From Streptococcus sp. LYSM12 (lineage in GTDB: Bacteria > Bacillota > Bacilli > Lactobacillales > Streptococcaceae): 64,000 nt of DNA. A model generated the notes under the pieces. It was not told the DNA's origin. It saw only the letters and a list, made by a program, of their open reading frames with translations, and did not search any database. The number at the start of each line of letters is the position of its first letter. Within the stretch, counting starts at the first letter, position 1. A program made the position numbers and the translations under genes. Positions 1-8,176 of the stretch are shown here, in pieces. The DNA lies in NCBI RefSeq assembly GCF_004569635.1, contig NZ_SPOZ01000001.1, forward strand, positions 118,393 to 182,392, written 5' to 3'.

Positions 1-2
1 CT

Positions 3-2810
3 GCAGGTAAAGTCTTAATCGATAGTCCAGATGCGCCAGAAAGCACATTGAGCGAAGCAGATAAAGAAGCTGTTAAGGACAAGGTAGATACCAGCAATCT
101 ACCACAAGGCACAGTGTTGACCCCAGCTGATAAGGTATCAGGTACCCCAGATAATCCCGTTGTTCAAGTAACGGTGACCTATCCAGACGGTACAACCGAT
201 ACCCTAACTATCCCAGTGAAACAGAAAGATAAAGAAAAATATCAGCCAACAGTTCGTGCGGATAAAGCCTTGATTGATAGTCCGGATACGCCAAATAGTC
301 TATTGAGTGATGCCGATAAGGATGCCATTAAAGCTAAAGTGGATACAACAGGGTTACCACAAGGTACAACTTTAGAAACAGCAGGCACAGTCGGTGGTAC
401 CGTAGATAATCCCGTTGTCGAAGTAACGGTAACCTATCCAGACGGTACAACGGATACCCTAACTATCCCAGTGAAGCAGAAAGACAGCGCAACCAATGAG
501 CCACGTATTAAGGCAGATGATCCAAACACTCCAGCTGCTTCCGCAGGTAAAGTCTTAATCGATAGTTCAGATGCACCAGAAAGCACATTGAGCGAAGCAG
601 ATAAAGAAGCTGTTAAGGACAAGGTGGATACCAGCAACCTACCACAAGGCACGGTGTTGACTCCAGCTGATAAGGTATCAGGTACTCCAGAAACCCCTGT
701 TGTCCAAGTAACAGTGACCTATCCAGACGGCACAACGGATACCCTAACTATCCCAGTGAAACAGAAAGATAAAGAAAAATATCAACCAACCGTCCGTGCG
801 GATAAAGCCTTGATTGATAGTCCGGATACGCCAAATAGTCCATTGAGTGATGCCGATAAGGATGCCATTAAAGCTAAAGTGGATCCAACAGGTTTACCAC
901 AAGGCACGGTGTTGACCCCAGCTGATAAGGTATCAGGTACTCCAGATAATCCCGTTGTTCAAGTAACGGTGACCTATCCAGACGGTACAACGGATACCCT
1001 AACTATTCCAGTGAAACAGAAAGATAAAGAAAAATATCAGCCAACAGTTCGTGCGGATAAAACCTTGATTGATAGTTCGGATGCACCAGAAAGCACATTG
1101 AGCGAAGCGGATAAAGAAGCTGTTAAGGACAAGGTGGATACCAGCAATCTGCCACAAGGTACAGTGTTGACTCCAGCTGATAAGGTATCAGGTACTCCAG
1201 ATAATCCCGTTGTTCAAGTAACGGTGACCTATCCAGACGGCACAACCGATACCCTAACTATTCCAGTGAAACAGAAAGATAAAGAAAAATATCAGCCAAC
1301 AGTTCGTTCGGATAAAGCCTTGATTGATAGTTCAGATGCGCCAGAAAGCACATTGAGCGAAGCAGATAAAGAAGCTGTTAAGGACAAGGTAGATACCAGT
1401 AATCTGCCACAAGGCACGGTGTTGACCCCAGCTGATAAGGTATCAGGTACTCCAGACAACCCTGTTGTCCAAGTAACGGTGACCTATCCAGACGGCACAA
1501 CGGATACTCTAACTATCCCAGTGAAACAGAAAGATAAAGAAAAATATCAACCAACTGTCCGTGCGGGTAAAGCCTTGATTGATAGTTCAGATGCGCCAGA
1601 AAGCACATTGAGCGAAGCGGATAAAGAAGCTGTTAAGGACAAGGTGGATACCAGCAATCTACCACAAGGCACGATGTTGACCCCAGCCGATAAGGTATCA
1701 GGTACTCCAGACAACCCCGTTGTTCAAGTAACAGTGACCTATCCAGACGGCACAACGGATACTCTAACTATCCCAGTGAAACAGAAAGACAGTGCAACCA
1801 ATGCGCCAACGGTGAAACCAGATAAGGACGGCACTCCAGCTGTTGCTGCAGGTAAAGCCTTAATCGATAGTTCGGATGCACCAGAAAGCACATTGAGCGA
1901 AGCGGATAAAGAAGCTGTTAAGGACAAGGTGGATACCAGCAACCTACCACAAGGCACAGTGTTGACTCCAGCCGATAAGGTATCAGGTACTCCAGACAAC
2001 CCCGTTGTTCAAGTAACGGTGACCTATCCAGACGGTACAACCGATACCCTAACTATTCCAGTGAAACAGAAAGACAGTGCAACCAATGCACCAACGGTGA
2101 AACCAGATAAGGACGGCACTCCAGCTGTTGCTGCAGGTAAAGTCTTAATTGATAGTCCAGATGCACCAGAAAGCACATTGAGCGAAGCGGATAAAGAAGC
2201 TGTTAAGGACAAGGTGGATACCAGCAACCTACCACAAGGCACAGTGTTGACTCCAGCCGATAAGGTATCAGGTACCCCAGATAATCCAGTGGTTCAAGTA
2301 ACAGTGACCTATCCAGACGGCACAACGGGTACCCTAACTATTCCAGTGAAGCAGAAAGACAGTATGGTCTATAGTCCACAGTTACTTTCCTTGACTGAAG
2401 TTGACAATGTGAACCAGATTACAGATGATGAGAAAGTCCGAATTAAAGAAGCCTTTGAGAAAGCAAATCCTCATTTACCTGCTGGTACGAAAATCCTTGT
2501 CTTAGATAAGGGCAGTCTAGCAGTACTATTCCCCGATGGTTCTGAATTTGAGATTGACGGTCGTCATATCGTTATAGAAAAGACTACTCCAGCCCCTCTA
2601 CCAGAAGAGAAAAAGATTGATAAAGAAAGTGGAGTGCAACCAATGACTCTAACAGGGCAAGACCCAATCGCCTCTCGAAGCAGAAAACAAGGCCAACTAC
2701 CAAACACTGGTGAAAGCAGTGTTGCAAGAGTTCAAGTAGCTGGTCTACTAACTATCTTTGCTACCTCTTTGTTCTGGTTGATGGGTAAGGGTCGGAAAGA
2801 AGAAGAATAG
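3..2810 (+). CDS. LPXTG-anchored surface protein with Rib-type repeats (5' end outside window)
   Basis: The reading frame is open from the first bases, so the start lies upstream; 935 residues are visible. They hold nine tandem repeats of about 80-90 residues, each running from an LIDS motif through an ADK-rich helix to YPDGT and IPVKQKD, the pattern of Rib/alpha-like immunoglobulin-type repeats. Linkers alternate between a KEKYQPTVR type and a longer SATNAPTVKPDKDGT type. After the repeats comes a unique domain of about 70 residues (VDNVNQITDDEK onward), then a sortase signal LPNTG, a hydrophobic segment and a KGRKEEE tail. Sortase A should attach the protein to peptidoglycan, with the repeats acting as a stalk for an N-terminal adhesin domain not visible here. 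Near-identical DNA repeats imply recombination-driven length variation. The function of the missing head is unknown. Confidence 0.93.
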   Translation, partial: AGKVLIDSPDAPESTLSEADKEAVKDKVDTSNLPQGTVLTPADKVSGTPDNPVVQVTVTYPDGTTDTLTIPVKQKDKEKYQPTVRADKALIDSPDTPNSLLSDADKDAIKAKVDTTGLPQGTTLETAGTVGGTVDNPVVEVTVTYPDGTTDTLTIPVKQKDSATNEPRIKADDPNTPAASAGKVLIDSSDAPESTLSEADKEAVKDKVDTSNLPQGTVLTPADKVSGTPETPVVQVTVTYPDGTTDTLTIPVKQKDKEKYQPTVRADKALIDSPDTPNSPLSDADKDAIKAKVDPTGLPQGTVLTPADKVSGTPDNPVVQVTVTYPDGTTDTLTIPVKQKDKEKYQPTVRADKTLIDSSDAPESTLSEADKEAVKDKVDTSNLPQGTVLTPADKVSGTPDNPVVQVTVTYPDGTTDTLTIPVKQKDKEKYQPTVRSDKALIDSSDAPESTLSEADKEAVKDKVDTSNLPQGTVLTPADKVSGTPDNPVVQVTVTYPDGTTDTLTIPVKQKDKEKYQPTVRAGKALIDSSDAPESTLSEADKEAVKDKVDTSNLPQGTMLTPADKVSGTPDNPVVQVTVTYPDGTTDTLTIPVKQKDSATNAPTVKPDKDGTPAVAAGKALIDSSDAPESTLSEADKEAVKDKVDTSNLPQGTVLTPADKVSGTPDNPVVQVTVTYPDGTTDTLTIPVKQKDSATNAPTVKPDKDGTPAVAAGKVLIDSPDAPESTLSEADKEAVKDKVDTSNLPQGTVLTPADKVSGTPDNPVVQVTVTYPDGTTGTLTIPVKQKDSMVYSPQLLSLTEVDNVNQITDDEKVRIKEAFEKANPHLPAGTKILVLDKGSLAVLFPDGSEFEIDGRHIVIEKTTPAPLPEEKKIDKESGVQPMTLTGQDPIASRSRKQGQLPNTGESSVARVQVAGLLTIFATSLFWLMGKGRKEEE

Positions 2811-2879
2811 GCATGAGGCCAACTTTCAATCTATTGGCTAGAGAATCTTTTCAAACTTTAGAGTAGAGAGGTATTCTAA

Positions 2880-3053
2880 ATGGAAAAACTATCGTGTATT
2901 AATTATTATGAGAAGAGAACCTTTAGCTGTAAACAGTGTAACCAAAGAGTCACTACAGTAGCAGGCATGTTAGATAGACGGACCAAGTTTTGTAGCTCCT
3001 TGTGTTCGAGGCGCTATTGGCGCCATGCTAATAAGTATCGCCAAACAAAGTAA
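2880..3053 (+). CDS. Small zinc-finger-like protein, 57 aa
   Basis: A 57-codon frame starts at an ATG preceded by AGAGAGG at good spacing. The product is basic and has a CKQC pair near residue 17 and an FCSSLC pair near residue 38, a C-x2-C plus C-x3-C arrangement expected for a compact treble-clef or FCS-like zinc finger, followed by an RRYWRHANKYRQ tail that could bind nucleic acid. It sits 69 bp after the surface-protein gene and may share its transcript, since no terminator is visible between them. The assignment as a zinc-binding protein rests on cysteine spacing only. No specific function can be given. Confidence 0.6.
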   Translation: MEKLSCINYYEKRTFSCKQCNQRVTTVAGMLDRRTKFCSSLCSRRYWRHANKYRQTK

Positions 3054-3100
3054 GGTTTATGCGGATGTAGATGAAAGGAGGTTTTTTAAAAGGAAGCATA

Positions 3101-3133
3101 AGAGGTTGGGACAAAAGTCCCAGCTTCTTTTTG
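3101..3133. terminator. Hairpin with GGGAC/GTCCC core
   Basis: TGGGAC and GTCCCA arms around AAAA, extended by weaker G-U pairs, are followed by a T-rich run on the plus strand. It could end transcription of the surface protein and zinc-finger genes. A similar hairpin occurs at 50350-50375. Confidence 0.5.
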
Positions 3134-3268
3134 ATCTTTTTCGAGTACAAAAAACTATATGTTGGAAAACTGGAACTAAGCTTTTCCAATCACCCGTGGA
3201 AACTATTTTGAATAAGATTGCTTCTAGGCGATTCAGCTGCTGAGTGATTGAGGGCAGGTTCATCTTGT

Positions 3269-3375
3269 TATAGCCGTTTCGTTTATTTTTAGTACCAGGC
3301 AAGGAGTCGCAGGTAGTACTGGAGTACAGCAAGACGAGTGAACGAAGTAATAAAAATATAAACGAAATGACTATA
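3269..3375 (+). repeat. Dispersed inverted-repeat element, copy 1 (107 bp)
   Basis: The copy starts TATAGCC, ends GACTATA, and carries internal blocks AGTACCAGGCAAGGAG and ACGAAGTAATAAAA. The ends form imperfect inverted repeats terminating in TA. This is one of 15 related copies in the window; plus orientation is defined by this copy. Confidence 0.85.
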
Positions 3376-3450
3376 TTGGATAGTCCATGATGAGATGCCC
3401 ATAAGAATCGTGACAGGAAGCCTTGTATTGTTTTGTGTGAAGTTGAAAAA

Positions 3451-3502
3451 TAAAAAATGCCTCAATCAATCAAGGCAATCAAACCTTGACGGAGGCATTT
3501 TG
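3451..3502 (-). terminator. Rho-independent terminator of pepF
   Basis: AAAATGCCTC and GAGGCATTTT arms enclose a further CAAGG/CCTTG stem. Read on the minus strand the hairpin is followed by a T run, just past the pepF stop codon. Confidence 0.8.
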
Positions 3503-3508
3503 TATATT

Positions 3509-5299
3509 TTACACAAGTTCTTCCAATTTATCTACCAATGATCCGACATAGGCAATCGTGTCTTTCAAGGGTTTATCTGTTGAAACATCAACCCCTGCAT
3601 GTTTGGCAAGGTCTTGTGCGGACAGGCTCGCTCCTAATGAAAGGGTTTCAAGCCATTTTTCCACGACAGCTTCGGGATTTTCTTCCAACTGTTTGGCCAT
3701 GGCTGTTCCGATTGTGAGACCAGCAGAGTAGGTGTATGGATATAAGCCAATATAGTAGTGTGGCTGGCGCATCCAAATCAACCCAGCATCATCACCGATT
3801 TCAAAATCTTCACCCCAGAATTCCTTAATGATGTCTAGCTTGATTTGGCAAAGAATATCACCGTTGAGGTATTCATCCTTGTCCAAACGAGTATAGACTT
3901 CGCGTTGGAAAGCAGCCTCCAATAAGTGAGTGACCATGTTGTGGAAGTAGGTACGGCTAATCAACTCACTGATGAGATAGGCTTGGAAAGCAGGATCTTG
4001 GTTTTGTTTCAAGAGGGTGTTACATGTCAAGACTTCATTAGCAGTAGAGGGGGCTTCGATAAAGTAAAGGGATGGGTCATAATTGAGAATACTTTGTTTT
4101 TTTGCTAATTGGAAATGACCGGCATGTCCAAGTTCATGTGCGAGAACCAAGACCTCATTCATCAAGCCGGTCCAAGATAAGAGGATGTAAGATGGTCCAT
4201 CATACAGGGTAGCACAATAACCACCCGTTGCTTTGCCCTCGTTTTGGGCAAAGTCAATCCAGCGCTCATCAAAGGCTTGCTCAATCATCTGAATGTAATC
4301 ATCTCCCAAAATTCCAAGGCAATCAATCAAAAATTGTTTGGATTCTTCAGGTGTAATGCGTTGATTAAAGTCTGAGGGCAGGCTGATTTTTAAGTCTGCA
4401 TGGGTAATGCTTTCAAGACCATGTGCTTTTGCGACCAATTTTACGTAGCGGCGCATGTGGGGAGCAAGTTCTTTCATGATCACATCGATTTGACGATCAA
4501 ACAAATCACGGGACACATTTTGATCAAAGAGGAGGTAGTCAATGGTGGAATCAAACCCACGCAATTTAGCTGAAATTTGCTCGTTCTTTATGTGAGATAA
4601 GTAATCTGCAGCCGTGGTATTCTTGTATTTCCGGAGGGTAGAGTAGAAACTAGCTGCAGAATTGCGGCGAATGTCTGTATCGTGACTGATTTCGTAGTCA
4701 TTTTCAAATAGAACATAGCTATTTCCGTAAGATTGACCATTTGCAGTGAAATGTTCAAAGGTCATATCTTCGAATTTTGTTGTTTCGTAATTGCGGTAAG
4801 GCTGTTCAAATGTGGGAGCAAAGTTAGCTAACACTTCTTCTTGCAAAGGATGTAATTGATGTGGTTTTTGGCGAATGATGTCTTTGATATAGCTTGTCCA
4901 TTGTGGCTCTCTAGCACTGACTTGGTTTAGGGTTGCTTCATCAAGCAGAGCCAGTTGGGTTTGTAAGAAAGCAATTCTTGGATAGCTAGCAGCCATAGTA
5001 ACTTGATATTCATTGGCAAGAGTTGCAAGTTCTGTATTCATCTTATCTACATCAAGGTTTAGAAAAGCATAATGGCTCAATTTGCTGTTAATGGTACGAA
5101 TAACCTCGTATTCCTTGAGAGCCTCGATAATTACTTCCGCAGAAGTGAGCTTATCTTTGTAATTATTTTCAAACTGTTCAACCTGTAGTTTGTAGGCAGC
5201 AAGACCTTCTTGATAGGCTTGGTGAGAGGGATAAATGAGAGAGGTATCCCAGGTTACATGCACATCAACTTCCTGACGTTTTGGCATAGTATTTGTCAT
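3509..5299 (-). CDS. pepF: Oligoendopeptidase F (M3B metallopeptidase)
   Basis: A 596-residue cytoplasmic zinc peptidase that degrades short peptides, aiding peptide nutrition and turnover. The M3 signature HELGH lies at residues 388-392, with a downstream glutamate in EAPST (about residue 415) as the third metal ligand. The length of about 600 residues is standard for PepF/PepB. The first ATG is chosen because AAAGGAG lies seven bases upstream; a second ATG four codons later is a weaker option. An extended -10 (TGATATAAT on the minus strand, -10 at 5333-5328) lies just upstream, and a terminator follows the gene, so it appears monocistronic. No signal peptide is seen. Confidence 0.95.
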   Translation of the reverse strand: MTNTMPKRQEVDVHVTWDTSLIYPSHQAYQEGLAAYKLQVEQFENNYKDKLTSAEVIIEALKEYEVIRTINSKLSHYAFLNLDVDKMNTELATLANEYQVTMAASYPRIAFLQTQLALLDEATLNQVSAREPQWTSYIKDIIRQKPHQLHPLQEEVLANFAPTFEQPYRNYETTKFEDMTFEHFTANGQSYGNSYVLFENDYEISHDTDIRRNSAASFYSTLRKYKNTTAADYLSHIKNEQISAKLRGFDSTIDYLLFDQNVSRDLFDRQIDVIMKELAPHMRRYVKLVAKAHGLESITHADLKISLPSDFNQRITPEESKQFLIDCLGILGDDYIQMIEQAFDERWIDFAQNEGKATGGYCATLYDGPSYILLSWTGLMNEVLVLAHELGHAGHFQLAKKQSILNYDPSLYFIEAPSTANEVLTCNTLLKQNQDPAFQAYLISELISRTYFHNMVTHLLEAAFQREVYTRLDKDEYLNGDILCQIKLDIIKEFWGEDFEIGDDAGLIWMRQPHYYIGLYPYTYSAGLTIGTAMAKQLEENPEAVVEKWLETLSLGASLSAQDLAKHAGVDVSTDKPLKDTIAYVGSLVDKLEELV

Positions 5300-5353
5300 C
5301 TGAATTCTCCTTTTTTGTACTGGAAATATTATATCATATTTCAGGAAAAAAAC

Positions 5354-5382
5354 TTGACAAATAGCTAGAATCCTTGGATAAT
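5354..5382 (+). promoter_or_regulatory. Sigma-A promoter for a candidate ncRNA
   Basis: TTGACA (5354-5359), a 17-bp spacer and GATAAT (5377-5382). It points away from pepF into a 340-bp non-coding stretch, with initiation predicted near 5389. Confidence 0.65.
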
Positions 5383-5388
5383 AGTAGT

Positions 5389-5612
5389 ATAGTATTTATC
5401 AAAGATATCATCTCATTGCTGTCTTTGTTTACTGGTTTCCCTCGATTAAGTGTCAACTGATGCTACCTCCTAGATAAAAGCGCTTCACTGATAAATGCCA
5501 TTGTTTTTTAGGTGAGAGAAAGCGCGAATAAAAGGAGCTTAAAACAACTATTTTCCTAGCAAGAGAGCGCTAAGCAATGCCAAAGTCTTTTGGTTTAGAA
5601 CGGCATTTTTGT
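5389..5612 (+). ncRNA. Candidate structured small RNA, possibly 6S RNA
   Basis: The stretch follows a consensus promoter and has no convincing frame. Predicted folding gives a closing stem (CATTGCT at 5414-5420 with AGCAATG at 5573-5579), weaker CTGG/CCTAG pairing, a large open middle (5' side with TTTCCCTCG, 3' side with CTTAAAAC), a CTCC/GGAG stem, and a long terminal hairpin with GCGCTT/AAGCGC arms. AATGCC and GGCATT (5576-5607) followed by T bases could be the terminator. A rod with a central bubble of about 200 nt is 6S-like, and CTTAAAAC also occurs in E. coli 6S RNA. The RNA gene is an inference from promoter plus fold; the 6S identity is tentative. A leader of the downstream gene is the main alternative. 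Confidence 0.42.
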
Positions 5613-5724
5613 GTTGAAAAGACTTGTATGCCTCTATGCTATAGTTAAGAAAATAGTAAACAAAGGGAACTATTGATGTCTATGAAGTATAGGAGAGGGA
5701 TTAACCGAAAGAAAGGGGCTTTTT

Positions 5725-6063
5725 ATGCAAGTCATTAAACGGAGTGGAGAAGTCGTTGACTTTGATCCAGAAAAAATTTACCAAGCGATTATAAGGGCTG
5801 CTCGTACTGTATATGTTATCGATGATACTTGGCGCCAAAATTTAGCTCAAGTCACGAAAAAAGTAGTTCTAGACTTGGAAGAAGCGCATACGGAGCGCCC
5901 AACAATTAGCATGGTTCAATCACAAGTAGAGCACCGCCTGATTGATGCAGGTTACATTACCATTGCTGAGCATTATATTTCTTACCGCCTCCAACGTGAC
6001 CTTGAGCGCAATGGTTACGGAGATCGCATTAATGTTCACCTACGCTTCGAACAAATAAGATAG
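5725..6063 (+). CDS. Stand-alone ATP-cone domain protein
   Basis: The 112 residues are essentially one ATP-cone domain: MQVIKRSGEVVDFDPEKIYQ at the start, then an AARTV segment, VTKKVV, and the ERPTISMVQSQVEHRLI plus YISYRL region. This domain binds ATP/dATP and is usually the N-terminal allosteric switch of ribonucleotide reductases (NrdA, NrdD) or part of NrdR. Here there is no catalytic domain and no NrdR-type zinc ribbon, and no reductase gene lies nearby. AAAGGGG precedes the ATG. An extended -10 (TGCTATAGT near 5638) may drive it, and a strong terminator follows immediately. It may be a trans-acting nucleotide sensor; that role is inferred. Confidence 0.75.
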   Translation: MQVIKRSGEVVDFDPEKIYQAIIRAARTVYVIDDTWRQNLAQVTKKVVLDLEEAHTERPTISMVQSQVEHRLIDAGYITIAEHYISYRLQRDLERNGYGDRINVHLRFEQIR

Positions 6064-6068
6064 TCAGA

Positions 6069-6104
6069 TAAAAGCTGTCCTGCGGACGGCTTTTTTTGTT
6101 TTTT
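6069..6104 (+). terminator. Terminator after the ATP-cone gene
   Basis: AAGCTGTCC and GGACGGCTT arms around TGC, followed by seven or more T residues. Confidence 0.9.
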
Positions 6105-6511
6105 AAAGAGGAAAGTTTGAAAAGTTCTCGCTGTTGACATGCTGCTTGCTTTACGGTACAGCTCTTTTAGCGATAGAAATAATCTTAACCCAAGCAAAGC
6201 GAGGGACATTTGAGTTTCTGCTCAAAAACTAGAAAATGAAGTAGCTAGAGGAATGACGATGCCTATCTACTGATGTATCTTGTGTAATGGAATGCGAGCT
6301 GAAAAAGGAGACGAAGTCGTTGCAGAGTGTATTTGCCTACGGATAGAGATTTCTTTTAAAGATAATACCTCGTACTTATAGTTTGAAAAGTCTTCGTCAG
6401 ATTTCCCATTTTCATCCATTTTCATTCAGTAGACTTGAGCCTCTCATATCTTGTTATTAGACTTGAATACTTTAATTTAAATATTCAGCTTGCAATATTC
6501 TCTTTGGTGTC
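6105..6511. other. Non-coding stretch, nothing recognised
   Basis: About 400 bp without a plausible gene, repeat copy or clear hairpin. Confidence 0.5.
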
Positions 6512-6540
6512 TTGACTTATTTTGTGAACTATATTACAAT
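6512..6540 (+). promoter_or_regulatory. Sigma-A promoter of the merR-type gene
   Basis: TTGACT (6512-6517), a spacer of exactly 17 bp and TACAAT (6535-6540). Initiation is predicted near 6547, leaving a leader of about 220 nt. Confidence 0.75.
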
Positions 6541-6555
6541 GTAGTCAAATTTGCT

Positions 6556-6569
6556 TGATAACGCTATCA
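6556..6569 (+). promoter_or_regulatory. Catabolite-responsive element (cre)
   Basis: TGATAACGCTATCA matches the CcpA consensus TGWNANCGNTNWCA at every position. It lies about 9-22 bases after the predicted transcription start of the regulator gene, a position suited to roadblock-type repression. Confidence 0.65.
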
Positions 6570-6762
6570 AAACAGGGGACGATTGGATAAAAAGAATATA
6601 AACGAGGCCACAGCTATTCAGCTTTAGCTGACAAATAGAGCTCCCTTGGGAGGACATAGTAGCGGATACCGTTGAAAGCTGGGGAGCGGGACAAGGTAGT
6701 GAGTCATGATTTCACGGAAATCGATTGTATAGTCGTACTCCGCCTTTTAAAACAGAAAGGAG
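6570..6762 (+). ncRNA. Structured 5' leader of the MerR-family gene, unknown class
   Basis: Several local stems are visible: TCAGC/GCTGA inside AGCTAT/ATAG-AGCT arms (6610-6645), CTCCC/GGGAG (near 6641-6653), CGG/CCG (near 6664) and GATTT/AAATC (near 6709-6723). A GGAGCGGG to CTCCGCC long-range pairing next to the ribosome site is possible. I compared it by eye with common riboswitch motifs (T-box, TPP, SAM, FMN, glycine, lysine, cobalamin, c-di-GMP, guanidine) and saw no match. It may be regulatory or merely GC-rich spacer. Confidence 0.35.
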
Positions 6763-6768
6763 ATGACG

Positions 6769-7626
6769 ATGACAGAAGAGCAGTTATTTTCTATTGGGAA
6801 TGCAGCCAATCTATGCGGTGTTTCATCAAAAGCTTTACGCTATTACGAAAGCTTGGAGTTAATCCAACCTAAACTAGTTTCAAAGGAAAATGGTTATCGT
6901 TATTATGATAAAGAAACCTTATTGCTCATTCCGATTATTAAGTATTATCAGCAAGTCGGACTTGACCTAAAGCATGTTAAGAAACTGATTTCCTTAACGG
7001 GGTGTAACAATCATTATCATTTTTTAACAGCGAGCCGAGAGGAGATCAAGGCGAAGCGAGATGAGCTATTGATTTCGCTGGCTTCTGTAGACGACTGGCT
7101 TCAACTCATCATAGAGGGGGAAATGTGTCTACAGAATCAGAACCAGCTTCAGGCAGGTTTGCCTAGTCAAGTAGTTAGTCTAAAATATTACTGTGAGGAA
7201 AAGAGTTATTGTCAACTAGAACAGTTGTATCGATATAATTACAAAGAATCCATCATCAATCTTGAATGGACAAAATACTTAAAAAATAAGCAGCTTGAAG
7301 TATCCGGGCCAGTGATTTTGAAGTATGATTCTTATCAAGAAAAAATGACTGGACAAGCCAGAAGCTTAACCATTTTACAGCATTGTTTTCCAGAATCCCC
7401 AGAATTTTCTAGCTTCGGAGGCTTTATGGCACTTAGTTGCTATCACATTGGACCATTAGAGAAAATTGAAGAAACTTATCAAAAAATAGTGGATTATGCT
7501 GAGCTTTGCCAATATACATTGAAATCAGAATGTTACGAAAGGCATGTAATTGATTACTGGGTGACTAAAAACGATGAAGAATTTGTTACGGAAATCATTA
7601 TTCCAACGGCTACAGATGATAAGTGA
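6769..7626 (+). CDS. MerR-family transcriptional regulator, probable cut-operon activator
   Basis: The 285-residue product has an N-terminal MerR helix-turn-helix (FSIGNAANLCGVSSKALRYYE, then the GYRYYD wing) and a coiled dimerisation helix near residues 85-120. The C-terminal region of about 150 residues is reminiscent of GyrI/BmrR-type effector-binding domains. I chose the ATG at 6769 because AAAGGAG sits six bases upstream; the ATG at 6763 abuts the ribosome site. The next gene cluster begins with a promoter of MerR architecture (8177-8207), so the likely role is ligand-responsive activation of choline degradation. No metal-binding cysteine cluster is seen, which fits a small organic effector. 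The effector and the target link are inferred. Confidence 0.85.
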   Translation: MTEEQLFSIGNAANLCGVSSKALRYYESLELIQPKLVSKENGYRYYDKETLLLIPIIKYYQQVGLDLKHVKKLISLTGCNNHYHFLTASREEIKAKRDELLISLASVDDWLQLIIEGEMCLQNQNQLQAGLPSQVVSLKYYCEEKSYCQLEQLYRYNYKESIINLEWTKYLKNKQLEVSGPVILKYDSYQEKMTGQARSLTILQHCFPESPEFSSFGGFMALSCYHIGPLEKIEETYQKIVDYAELCQYTLKSECYERHVIDYWVTKNDEEFVTEIIIPTATDDK

Positions 7627-7642
7627 GCCGATAAGTCCATAT

Positions 7643-7760
7643 TATCGTTATTTCGTTTATCTTTTATTACTTCGTTCACTCGCTTTGCCGTACTCCAGTA
7701 CAGTCTGCAGCTCCTTGCCTAGTACTAAAAATTAAAAGTGAACATCGAAAACAGTCTATG
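7643..7760 (-). repeat. Dispersed inverted-repeat element, copy 2 (degenerate right end)
   Basis: Reverse orientation; TATCGTTATTTCGTTTA starts it and the core AGTACTCCAGTACAG-like block is intact, but the far inverted repeat carries an insertion and several mismatches. Confidence 0.75.
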
Positions 7761-7880
7761 GTCCATAGAAAACTATATGAGGGTGAATGGAGCGATACTA
7801 TGCTTTTGTTGTTGAGAGTAGTAGGCATCAATCGTCACTTTCCTAACTGCTGATAGATAGGGCAGATCGTTTACATTCTA

Positions 7881-7914
7881 AAATAAGGTTGGGTACTGTC
7901 CCAACCTTATTTTA
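7881..7914. terminator. Bidirectional hairpin terminator after the merR-type gene
   Basis: AAAATAAGGTTGGG and CCCAACCTTATTTT are perfect inverted arms around a short loop, with T/A runs on both sides. Confidence 0.8.
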
Positions 7915-7966
7915 ATAAGAAACTGGCAGAAGAGTAAGACTGAACAACCAAAAGAGCGATATCTAA

Positions 7967-7996
7967 AATCTTCCTTCAAGGGGAAGGTTTTTTCTA
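7967..7996 (+). terminator. Second terminator-like hairpin
   Basis: AATCTTCC and GGAAGGTT arms (one G-U pair) around TTCAAGG, followed by TTTTTT. It insulates the cut promoter from upstream transcription. Confidence 0.6.
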
Positions 7997-8176
7997 AAAA
8001 AGAGCGCTTTTTAGCTAATCTGTTTTTCGAAAATACTCCTTATCTCTCTTTATTAAAAAATTCAGAATCCATTAGAAAAAAAGTGTACTTCATTGATAGA
8101 TTAATGTTCGTAATAAAAATGACTATATTTTTTCAGCATTTGGAGGGGTAGAACATGAAAACGTTACGAAAAACGA

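Noticed and set aside
434..2242. Three minus-strand frames (about 72-86 codons) opposite the surface-protein repeats
   Set aside because: They are near-identical antisense images of the repeats with no ribosome sites; artefacts of repeat codon usage.
3025..3332. Overlapping 72- and 91-codon frames on both strands after the zinc-finger gene
   Set aside because: They run through a terminator hairpin and a dispersed repeat and have no ribosome sites.
6570..6762. Known riboswitch (T-box, TPP, SAM, FMN, glycine, lysine, cobalamin, c-di-GMP, guanidine) in the leader
   Set aside because: None of the conserved core motifs could be found by eye; kept only as an unclassified leader.
6672..6872. 66-codon frame over the leader and start of the MerR-family gene
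   Set aside because: It overlaps the real gene in another frame and lacks a ribosome site.
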